Made by a program: the position numbers and the translations under genes. The notes under the pieces are model-generated. The model did not search any database, was not told the origin of the DNA, and was given only the letters and a program-made list of their open reading frames with translations. A stretch of 64,000 nucleotides of DNA, taken from Taudactylus pleione (lineage: Eukaryota; Chordata; Amphibia; Anura; Myobatrachidae). The DNA lies in contig JAUIMM010000003.1 in the NCBI GenBank assembly GCA_031769625.1, forward strand, positions 555,001 through 619,000. The letters run 5' to 3'. Positions 55,891 to 64,000 of this stretch are shown piece by piece. The stretch's first letter is position 1. Each line of letters begins with the position of its first letter.

Positions 55891-56038
55891 GCAAGCCAAT
55901 GAAAAAATGGACGTCCGAGAGCTTTCTTGGCTTACGCTGCCTAAACCATTAAAGATATATCACAGCTATGGACTTTATATTATACCATATAGAGAGAGAT
56001 TGATATGTATTATCCGGTTTCTCCAGAAAAATGGATGT
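55891..56038 (+). other. Right flank of the satellite
   Basis: 'gagagctttcttggcttacg', 'ctgcctaaaccattaaagat' and 'ttatccggtttctccag' read like the rest of the element that carries the satellite, if 51799 is its left end. Unproven. Confidence 0.3.
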
Positions 56039-56040
56039 TA

Positions 56041-56367
56041 AGGTGCCTACACACTAGACTATATTTTGCACGATTCGCCCGATTTCAACGAATCTGAATG
56101 ACAAATTGTGCAAATTGTGTGTCCACTGACGATAGCGATGCGCGATTCCGCGGGTCATCCGTCGTATTTTCAGATCTTACCTACAGGAAGTAAGATCTGC
56201 CAATCACGTACACGACGCACTGGAAATCGTTAAGGACGCACGATGGATCGTTGGTCAGATTGGACACTTTTTAGCACCATATCGTGTCCTGGAGTGACGG
56301 GGAAAGTTCAAGGGAAATCGTTCACAATATCGCATCGTGAGCACATCGTCTAGTGTATCGGCACCTT
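56041..56367. mobile_element. AGGTGCCTACACACTAGAC element
   Basis: The ends AGGTGCCTACACACTAGAC and GTCTAGTGTATCGGCACCT are inverted. An inner hairpin 'cagatcttacctacaggaagtaagatctg' is at about 56171-56200. The small pair at 41441-41523 looks related. Confidence 0.75.
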
Positions 56368-56734
56368 GTCCTATTTACTATTTCTTTCTTTTTTTTTAAA
56401 CGTTCCTATTTCATTTATGTGAAAAACAATTCTTTAATTTTTACGAGTCCAACTCTTGGTAAGAGTCTTCTTTGACATGACCACAAAGACAGCATAGGGA
56501 AAGGCACTTAACGTGGCTAGAGTTGACCTAAGTGCAGGCTGTTTTTCTCATGGACAACTTTACGTGGCCCTTTTGCGTGTCAAGTCAAAATTAAATCTTT
56601 TTTTGTGTTGACATCAGGAGGGAAAACGACTAATGTTGTCTACAAAGCAATCTCATAAGACCTCGGTTAAACCAGACTATCGCCGTAAATTCAAAATTGC
56701 TCCCGTGCGAATCCGGGGCGGGTCTCTAGTGTTA

Positions 56735-56906
56735 AGGCCCCTATACATCAGAGATTGATTGCAGCAATCGATTGTGTATAAAAATCTTTCCCTTTTTCAA
56801 TCGATTGCAGAATTGCCACAATCGATTGAAAAAGGGAAAGATTTTTATACACAATCGATTGCAAATTGAACGATTGCTGCAATCAATCTCTGATGTTTGG
56901 GGGCCT
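56735..56906. mobile_element. AGGCCCCTATACATCAGAG palindrome (3-bp duplication)
   Basis: Sibling of 47857-47989, with TTA on both sides (56732-56734 and 56907-56909). The interior AATCGATTG...TTTTTCAATCGATTG arms are complementary, so nearly the whole element can fold. Confidence 0.82.
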
Positions 56907-56911
56907 TTAGA

Positions 56912-57490
56912 TAAATTACTCTGATGGAAATGTATAGTTTTTTAAGTGTTGTGAAACTAGGAAAGTGCCGGTGTGTGGTCAGATAAAATTAGTAATTATT
57001 CAAATATCCGATTAAAACAACACAAAATCTCACAGCATATCTTGTGCTGTGAGTCACTTATCCTGCCAATCTAAGCAGATACGGTATGTTTGTTATATAA
57101 TATTTATCTGATGTTTGGCTATCGGTTTGCAGAACATTGAAACGTATAGGAGTCTTGCACACATGAATAGATTAACATTGTGGATTTCCTCCCCATGGTT
57201 TGGTGATTGTTGGTAATTAATCCTTTGTTTACATTCAGTTTCTAGCGAGCGAGAGCTTTTATTACGCAGTGTTAAATCAACTGACTTCCATTCACAGAAC
57301 TGCTGTTGTTCTATTGCGTAACCTACTCTAGATGTTAGAGTAAATAGTAACACTGGCGTCTTGTGTGTAAACTTAATGTGTATAACGAATGGGTGTTTCG
57401 GAAGACGTTGGAATAACAGGGTGCTCTCACCCAGAAGGAATTTTCAGAGCTGGCGACTGTTAAGAGCCCTTCTCTTATTCTGCATACTGA
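56912..57490. other. Stretch without a recognised gene
   Basis: AT-rich; nothing supported. Confidence 0.4.
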
Positions 57491-57495
57491 CTGTA

Positions 57496-57689
57496 GGGGG
57501 TAAATTAACTAAAGTGAGAGTTTTTAGAAGTGTTGTAAAAGTGATGTTGCCCATAGCAACCAATCAGATTCTAGTTTACATTTAACTAGCACATTCTAGA
57601 AGATAATAGCTAGAATCTGATTGGTTGCTATAGGCAACATCACTTTTAAAACTCACTTCTAAAAACTCTCACTTTAGTAAATTTACCCC
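57496..57689. mobile_element. GGGGGTAAATTAACTAAAG MITE
   Basis: The best-preserved copy of this palindromic family. The arms are complementary from GGGGTAAATT through 'gttgcccatagcaaccaatc'. Flanked by TA on each side. Confidence 0.85.
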
Positions 57690-57722
57690 TAATTCTCAAT
57701 ATGCTTGTTCTCTGGGCTTGAG

Positions 57723-58120
57723 ACAGGGGGGTATCTATAATGGGTGCAGGGTGTGCGGGGAACACGGGCTCCTGGGTCCAAGGGGGCCCCGTACCGCACA
57801 CCCTGCACCCATAATATTACTTACCTCTCCGGAGTCCCACGTCGGCGCGGGGGTCCGGCGCTGTAAAACGACTGGAAAATGGCCGCGGCGGCCATTTTCC
57901 CATCGTTTGCGCATGTGCAGTACAGGGAAAATGGCCACCGCGGCCATTTTCCTGGTGACCTATGCATACATTATAGACTCTGGGCACGCTATAGTGCCCA
58001 GAGTCTATAACTCCAGCGCTGGCCGCGCACAGCTCAGTGCGCTGCCGGCCCGCCGGGCGGAGAGGAGGGGGCCCGTGTTGGAGACTGCACATGGGCCCCC
58101 TCCTCAATAAAAACGCCTCT
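57723..58120. mobile_element. hAT-like element, CAGGGGCGTATC family
   Basis: Flanked by GGCTTGAG (57715-57722) and GGCTTAAG (58121-58128), an 8-bp duplication with one mismatch. It shares 'gtatctataatgggtgcagg' and the 'ggccgcggcggccattttcc' palindrome with 28845. Confidence 0.82.
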
Positions 58121-58129
58121 GGCTTAAGT

Positions 58130-58790
58130 AGTTAATATGTAGTGACAAGTAACAAAAATGCATGTGCGCTGCGCTGAAAGTGTGCTGCTCCCTCATGCTC
58201 CATGCTGAGTACAGTATGTTCCCGGTGATTGTTCCCTTCCTTTAGGGCTGGACGCACAGAACCTTGCTAGCTTTATTCATATATCATGTAGGTGGTGGTT
58301 CAAATGATGCTTCCCTATATAAATTTAACTTTGGCGGCAGTATTGCGCCAGAGTATTAGGACTGGCCAGCTCAGAGTCCAGATCTTAACTCCATGAACTG
58401 GAGCGACGAGCGCGTTCTAGGCCGACTCGACCTTCTTCAGTGTCACAGTTGGTCACTGTACATAAGGCGGAATGGTAAAACATACCGCCTGCTCTTGTCC
58501 AGGGACTTGTGGACAGTTTGCCAAGAAGGGCGTCTCCAGTAATCACTGCACGCGGTGGGACTTACAAAGTAGTGACGTCAATAAAATCTTGTTGATCTGT
58601 TTGCTGTCAGTGTCCAATCACTTTTGTCTACATAGTGTACAACCACATTGAAACATATATTTGGAAAACGTTGATTACTGTATATACAGAGGTTATTACT
58701 CTGTAAGGGAAAAATCTGGTTTAACGGAAATGGTCCTCACTAGCCAAAATCTTTGGTGCAGCGATGTTGGCTTTTGGAGCAGCAGCGACA
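58130..58790. other. Stretch without a recognised gene
   Basis: Nothing supported; part (58370-58640) has the look of an old DNA transposon end, but I could not confirm it. Confidence 0.3.
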
Positions 58791-58800
58791 GGTTTTAATG

Positions 58801-59235
58801 GGTGTAGTAGGTATTACCGCCGGCCACATGGCTGGCGGTTCATTTCCCGACATCGGAGGCACCGGCAGGGGTGAAGATCAAGATCGCCAATAAGGCAAGT
58901 AGAACTAACCCTATTTTCCCCCCTAAAACTAACCTCCCCGGTTCCCGCAGCCTAAACCTAATTCTCCCGGGGGGGGTGCCTAACCCTAACTTCCCTCCGA
59001 GGGGGTGCCTAACCTTCCCCTAGCCTGAACCTAACCCTCCCGGGGGGCGCCCTGACACCTAACCCTTCCCCCTCCCCCGTGGCTGTCCGTTCAGTATGCT
59101 GGGCGTTGGGCTCCCGGCGTAGGTCTAATGACAGGCGTCGGGTTTTCAACGCCTGTCATTAGTACCTTGCCGGGATTTGATAGTCGGGAAGCCGGCGGTC
59201 GGCATTTAGACCGTCGGCTTCCTGACTACATCCCG
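58801..59235. mobile_element. GC-rich family element, inverted core
   Basis: Perfect 8-bp duplication TTTTAATG (58793-58800 and 59236-59243). The ends GGTGTAGTAGG and CCTGACTACATCCCG give the family terminus GGGATGTAGTC. The core is on the C-rich strand (CCTAACCCTAACTTCC). Confidence 0.88.
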
Positions 59236-59297
59236 TTTTAATGTTCATATTTTTTGTATTTTTACAAAGCTCTCTTTTTGTTAGAGAACACACCGTG

Positions 59298-59815
59298 GAC
59301 CTGATTCAGCAAGAATCGCTAATCTGCTAATACGCATGTACCGCAATTGCTAATATTAGCAGTGAAATGTAAATGTTTGCAATCACATCTTAAGATAAGG
59401 AGGCCCACTTCCCCTTGCTCACATCCGTATACTTGGGCAATATAGCGAAATCATCGGTAACATCGGACCCATACGCACAGGTAAGGCAGGGTCAGACCTC
59501 ACTCAAGAATTGCTAACGTCAGCGCACACTATGACCCCTCAGGCTGCGTATGGTATTGCAGTGGCTAATTCATGCATGCCCCTGCAACGACGTTGCAACG
59601 CACAGGATCGCCTGCGTTCGTCCCGACCATCCCTCATCACTACCCAGAAATGGCACTTCCTGTCAATCACTATGCGATGGGAACTGCGTAGCCACTGCAT
59701 ACGCAGTTCCCACTGCAATTGCTAGTTTGCGCATGCGCATTGCAATGCATACGCAGTGCGGAAACCTGCCGAATGCGTGCATTCTCTCCTTTGCGTTTCT
59801 TGCTGAATCAGGCCC
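59298..59815. mobile_element. GACCTGATTCAGCAAGAA element
   Basis: The ends GGACCTGATTCAGCAAGAA and TTCTTGCTGAATCAGGCCC are inverted. Close relative of 43853-44368. Target duplication not clear. Confidence 0.75.
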
Positions 59816-60003
59816 AGTACGCGAGCAGTGTTCTCACACCTTTTGGGCAAGCCTTAATATCCTTTCATCTATACACTGCGGGTTGGTTCAAAAACCAATT
59901 GTGTATCGCCACCATCAAAGCTGGTCAGCTGGCATCTGCCAAATCACTATAAAAACACAAACCTGGTAGAAGACAGACGTGGTATATCCATCAAGAAGAC
60001 TAA

Positions 60004-60488
60004 GGGCCTGATTCAGACCCACTCACAAGCGGCTGTCCGCTCGCAAGTGGGTCGATGTTGTGCACTGCGCATGCGCACGACGGACTTTCCTTTGCTCGTT
60101 GTGTCTGATCAAAGGGGGCATGCTGTCGATGTTGATTGACAGCACGCCCCCTTTGGTGGGCGTGCCTCCCAGACGGGGGCGTTCCCACGGGAACGCCTAC
60201 CGTCAGAAGCCGGCCCACTGACATCACTAGTGATGTCAGTGGGAGTGATTTTGGCTCTGATAGAGCCAAAATCACTCCGGGCCTTGCGGTTGAAAAACTC
60301 AACCGCAGGCTCCGGCTCGCAGTGGCGATGGTCAAGACCATCACGGCCATCAAACTGCACTCTCGTATAGGCTGTGGGTGGTGACCCACAGCTATACGAG
60401 CGTCCAGGAGGACGCTCCATAATTATGGAGGACGGCCCTCATTCAGAGCGTGCGCTCTGCTCAGAGCGTACGGCTCTGAATGAGGGCC
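60004..60488. mobile_element. GGGCCTGATTCAGACC element (3-bp duplication)
   Basis: The ends GGGCCTGATTCAGA and TCTGAATGAGGGCC carry TAA on both sides (60001-60003 and 60489-60491). It contains several perfect hairpins, for example 'cactgacatcactagtgatgtcagtg' at 60217-60242 and 'gattttggctctgatagagccaaaatc' at 60247-60273. Confidence 0.85.
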
Positions 60489-60531
60489 TAAGCCGCAACA
60501 CTAGATCCATTCATAGTGTTGTACAATGCCT

Positions 60532-60633
60532 GTGAGGCTGCAGGAAGGCTTCTGTTTGCAGATAAAACTGGCGGGCGATAGAGAAATGCACTGTGAGATG
60601 TTATGCCAGCATCTGTATGCCACACAGGTACGT
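60532..60633 (+). other. Possible exon of an unidentified gene
   Basis: A plus-strand open stretch MPVRLQEGFCLQIKLAGDRE then MHCEMLCQHLYATQ ends at CAG followed by GTACGT, a strong donor. An acceptor-like 'cttctgtttgcag' lies at about 60547-60559. I do not recognise the protein, and it may be chance. Confidence 0.15.
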
Positions 60634-61195
60634 AGGGAATCACTGGTAACTTGGGAAAGAGGCGAGTGAAATATATTCTCACTGGGTGAAGTAAACTAAG
60701 CAGTTTTTAATAGAAATGTAGTCAAGATTAGGCTCACCATTAATAATAAGGATAATACTTGTCCAGGTGATGCTGGCTGGTACAGATTTATTATACAACC
60801 TAGGCTCCAAACAATGGCCCAGTGGGCACGAGGGAACATGGGATACCGCCGAACACTTTTGAAAGAACAAAATATGCCCAGCTCACAATCCACCCATCAA
60901 TCTGACCAACCCAACTGTGCCCACATTCCCTTAAACCACATTCACATTCCACGTCGTTTATACTTATTTCAGGTACCATAGAAGGGCGCAGCCTCACCAA
61001 TACTGAAATTCACAAAAGAGAAGCACTGACAACTCACTACGATAAAAAAAAAATAATAATAAATAAATATATATATTTTTTTTTTTACTGGGTCTAAAAC
61101 TAAAAAAATTTGTTAATATTTTAGAACAGATTTGCCAAGCCAAATTAAGCATCTTGAAAAGGTAAATAAAGAATGATGCCAGGATACAGGAGTCT
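60634..61195. other. Stretch without a recognised gene
   Basis: Unassigned, with an A/T-rich patch at 61040-61090. Confidence 0.35.
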
Positions 61196-61199
61196 AATA

Positions 61200-62034
61200 G
61201 GGGTATTCAATATGGGAGCGATAACATAGTTTTTGTGTTAATATCGCACTTATGACGTCATTATCGCAGGTTTTAGTTTTACACCGTATTCAATTTCAAA
61301 GACTTTTCAAAACTGCGATAAGTCTTTGATAAAAAACGGTGATAACTTTTCACCATTGAATAGGTGTCGAAAAAAAGTGCAGAATTGGGGTTTTGGGGTG
61401 CAGGCTTAAAAAAAATAGCCTGCACCCCTGGGAATGACATTTAAAAAAGAACTGTTAAAAAAAAAATAGGGACACCCCAAAAAATTAATTTAAAAATTGG
61501 GGTGAAAAAAAAAAAACGGGAAAAAAATTATTAACAATAGGGAAATAGGTTCAGGGCTATTCTGCATGTATGCGGCAGGTGTTTTCTAGAATAGATTTAT
61601 AGCGGCAGGTGCACAAATGCAGAATTGTTAAAAACTTACTTTAGGGACATCAAAATATACTAGTACCCATTTTCATGTACCCCCTTAAAAAAAACGAAAA
61701 AAAATAACCTAAGTGCTCTTCTGCATCACTTCTTCAATGTCGGGAAAAAACACCTGCTGCGGCTATTTAAATCCCCGACTTTCATTTAAAGGCTAAAACG
61801 GGGGTACCCATAGTGTTCCCCCATGTTTTTACAACTTTAGGGGGGGTCTTACAATATTTTTAAGGAAAAATTCGTAACTGTACGCAAATCCAACATCGGA
61901 GGCTCCCGTTTTCGTTAATTTTATATTGAATACGGGGATAAGCGGGAGCGCGCCCGATACTTTAACGCAGATAAAAACTCCGATATGAAACGTTAACTTC
62001 GACAGTGAAGTTAACGTTTCATATTGAATACCCC
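61200..62034. mobile_element. GGGGTATTCAATATG element
   Basis: 835 bp with ends GGGGTATTCAATATGGGAG-like and CATATTGAATACCCC. The interior has the inverted 'ggggtgcaggct' / 'agcctgcacccc' block of 5764-6045, and 'agcgggagcgcgcccgatac' as in the GTATTCAAT family. A diverged subfamily; duplication not clear. Confidence 0.7.
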
Positions 62035-62101
62035 TTTATATAGGTAAATTAGGATTCCACATGTCAGGCCTAGGCAAGGTAGTTACGAGTTATATTTACA
62101 T

Positions 62102-62436
62102 TAGAGATGCGCAGTTCGGTTCTCCAGAAATCCAAATTTCGTGAGTCCGGACAGATCAGAGTCGCGGATCGCCTTAGGAGATCCGGATAAAATCAGAGTC
62201 GTGGTTCTGATCTTCTAGCGGTTAGGAATTCAGATTTTAAATCTGAATTTTGGGTTTTGGACTGCAAAAATTGCATGAATTAAGCGATTAAAAAAAAAAA
62301 AACTTTTTATAATTTTATTTGTAAATCCAGATCCACCACAAAAACACTTGAGGATGGTTTTGCAAAACCAAAAACAAAACAAAAGGATGAATCCAGATCA
62401 AAAACCAAAACACGGGGGTCAGTTCACATCTCTAAT
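62102..62436. mobile_element. TTAGAGATGCGCAGTTCGG element
   Basis: The ends 'attagagatgcgcagttcgg' and 'gtcagttcacatctctaat' are inverted. The body has 'cagattttaaatctgaattttg', a common vertebrate hAT-like type. Confidence 0.6.
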
Positions 62437-62505
62437 CTAAATATGCATTAAAGTTAACTTGAAAAATTAAAGGATATCTCTCATTCTGTAACCTGATGCA
62501 CAGAT

Positions 62506-62813
62506 CATACTTCCCGACTTTGCTGCCCCCCAACATCCGGGAGGAGGCGTGGTGTGGCGGGAAAGTGGACGGTGCAGGGGCGTGGCGGCATGGTCAAGTC
62601 GTCGTGGCCCCACCCTTGCAATACAGTGGGGAAAAGCAGGCACTGTATAGCAAGATTCAGCGTAAATCGCATCATCACGACCAGGTTGGGGGGGGGTTGC
62701 AAGCGCATGGCGGGGGCGTTGATGTGGGATACTTTCCCACTTTTACGGGTAACTGGGAGCGCCACCCGATTTTCAGGAGCCTCCCAGCCATTCTGGGAGA
62801 GTAGGGAAGTATG
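62506..62813. mobile_element. CATACTTCCCGAC MITE
   Basis: The ends CATACTTCCCGACTTTGC and GAGAGTAGGGAAGTATG are inverted. The flanks GCACAGAT (62498-62505) and GCACAGGT (62814-62821) form an 8-bp duplication with one mismatch. GC-rich body; frames in it are shadows. Confidence 0.72.
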
Positions 62814-62824
62814 GCACAGGTGCG

Positions 62825-63005
62825 AGCAGACTCTGGGACTGTGCGTGGGTCTCGCCATGTTCCCGGTGATTTCTGTACTGCGCAAATCTCTGGGAAAATG
62901 CCGGACGCTTTTTTTTTTCCCGCTGTGATTTGCGTATCACCAACGAGGTAAGTCAGAGTTTCCGACTCCAGAGAGGTAAGTAGTATACTATTATAGATAC
63001 GAAAC
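62825..63005. mobile_element. CAGGGGCGTATC family fragment, reversed
   Basis: It contains 'ctgcgcaaatctctgggaaaatg' and ends 'tattatagatacgaaactgg', the complement of the family's left end with decay. Confidence 0.45.
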
Positions 63006-63303
63006 TGGCACAAACCCTGTCTGTGCATCATGTACGAGTGATAGGGAAAGTAGAGCGTAAGCTCCACTGGGGCAGGGACTGATGGGAACGCAGAATTCAC
63101 TGTAAAGTCCTGTGTAATAGAATGGCGCTAAATAAAGTTCATAAACAATGTGTTCTACGTTGACAGCGATGTAAAGACAGTCTCGTAAACATAAAATACA
63201 ACTATATGCCACAAACGGCCCTCACTTTCCTCAAGAGGCAGCAGCCCCAGTGTGTACACAGAGGTTGTGGACACAAGCTGCAGATTACAGAATAATCACA
63301 ATC

Positions 63304-63316
63304 GTCGCCTAGCAAC
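63304..63316 (+). promoter_or_regulatory. Full X-box (RFX binding site)
   Basis: GTCGCCTAGCAAC fits the consensus GTNRCC, 0-3 bases, RGYAAC exactly. 65 bp downstream is an ATG (63381) reading MLQRLPE and then a strong donor GTACGT at 63402. This could be the promoter and first exon of a cilia gene on the plus strand; identity unknown. Confidence 0.4.
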
Positions 63317-63540
63317 AAGCCAAACAATCACACTGGGCTCCACACACAGGCAGAGAGAGAGAGAGATCATCATTACCTCCATGCTGCAAAGACTCCCAGA
63401 GGTACGTACGCAGCAGCAGCTCTGAGCTTCAATTACCTGCCCCAGGTAAGGAACACAGTACACGCAGCATTGCTATTTGGGATTGAGTTATCTGTGCCGG
63501 TGTAACAGAATAGAAGTTAGGTTGTTTACTGTCTTATGTT

Positions 63541-64000
63541 CAGGGGCGTAGCTCTAATGGGTGCGGGGTGAGCGACAGGCGGGCACGCACATCGTTCGCC
63601 GATGCATGTCAACAATCGTTATCGTTCATATCATCCAGAAAATCTGACCGTGTGTACCCTCCATTATCTGTCCGTTGTCTCCAGTGCGGAGCCGGCACTG
63701 CAGAGCAGCAAAATTCACTGGGACAATGGCGGCGGACCCGCGCATGCGCAATACTGCTGTCCCCGGGAAAACAGCGTGGGCGACATTTTCCCGGAGACCC
63801 GGCAGGTATCGTTTAGTGTGTGCGGCCAATCTGTGCGCTCCCGCGGTTGTTAGCGATATCTTCCGGTCAGCCGTGCTGCACCGGACGATATCGCATACGG
63901 TGCCGTGCAAGGTAATGAAGGACGGAACGAGGGATCGTTCTGACGTGTACCGCAGGTGCGATATGTCAGCCAGCCAGCCACCATATCATCCAGGTACACA
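63541..64000. mobile_element. Nested hAT-like and ACACACTAAAC-type elements at the window edge
   Basis: The outer element starts 'caggggcgtagctctaatgg' (CAGGGGCGTATC family). Inside, 'tatcgttcatatcatccag' and 'cgtttagtgtgtgcggcc' resemble the 56041 group, and 'agccggcactgcag' to 'attttcccggagac' returns to the hAT-like body. It is cut off by the window end. Confidence 0.5.

Overview
The window looks like nuclear DNA from a vertebrate with a large, transposon-rich genome, most likely an anuran amphibian. Two things point this way: a spliced host gene of vertebrate type, and dense short inverted-repeat transposons around one complete DIRS retrotransposon. The species call is an inference. There are no operons, ribosome binding sites or bacterial features.

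Host gene. Five minus-strand exons of adenylate kinase 8 (AK8) can be read from 46122 down to 17974: exon 1 46039-46122, exon 2 41586-41670, exon 3 25928-25977, exon 4 22881-22994, exon 5 17974-18042. All have GT/AG borders and join in frame (phases 0, 1, 0, 0) into 134 N-terminal residues, including the nucleotide-binding P-loop GPPASGKHT. The rest of the gene must lie beyond the left edge or was not recognised. Upstream of the ATG is a GC-rich promoter with two RFX-type half sites and a perfect NRF1 palindrome, which fits a gene used in motile cilia. A full X-box at 63304-63316 hints at a second ciliary promoter near the right end.

Transposons. A DIRS element (10285-16219, genes on the minus strand) carries gag-like, reverse transcriptase/RNase H and tyrosine recombinase frames, inverted terminal repeats, and an internal complementary region copied from both element ends. 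It sits inside an older inverted-repeat element. Three large groups of non-autonomous DNA elements fill most of the rest: (a) elements with 3-bp target duplications and termini such as GGGCC (PIF/Harbinger-like); (b) elements with 8-bp duplications and CAGGGG-like ends (hAT-like); (c) a GC-rich family with GGGATGTAGTC-like ends, 8-bp duplications and an internal telomere-like GGTTAGGGTTAGGCAC minisatellite. There is also one Tigger-like element closely resembling mammalian MER44.

Tandem repeats. Three arrays stand out: a ~101-bp satellite (51896-55890) with 202-bp and 809-bp higher-order periods, next to a possible Helitron 5' end; a 22-24-bp minisatellite (40395-41135) in AK8 intron 2; and a GTGTAG-rich minisatellite (31790-32285). 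Layout: 1-17.9 kb is repeats plus DIRS; 18-46.1 kb is AK8 exons and introns full of nested elements; 46.3-64 kb is flanking DNA with the satellite and more elements.
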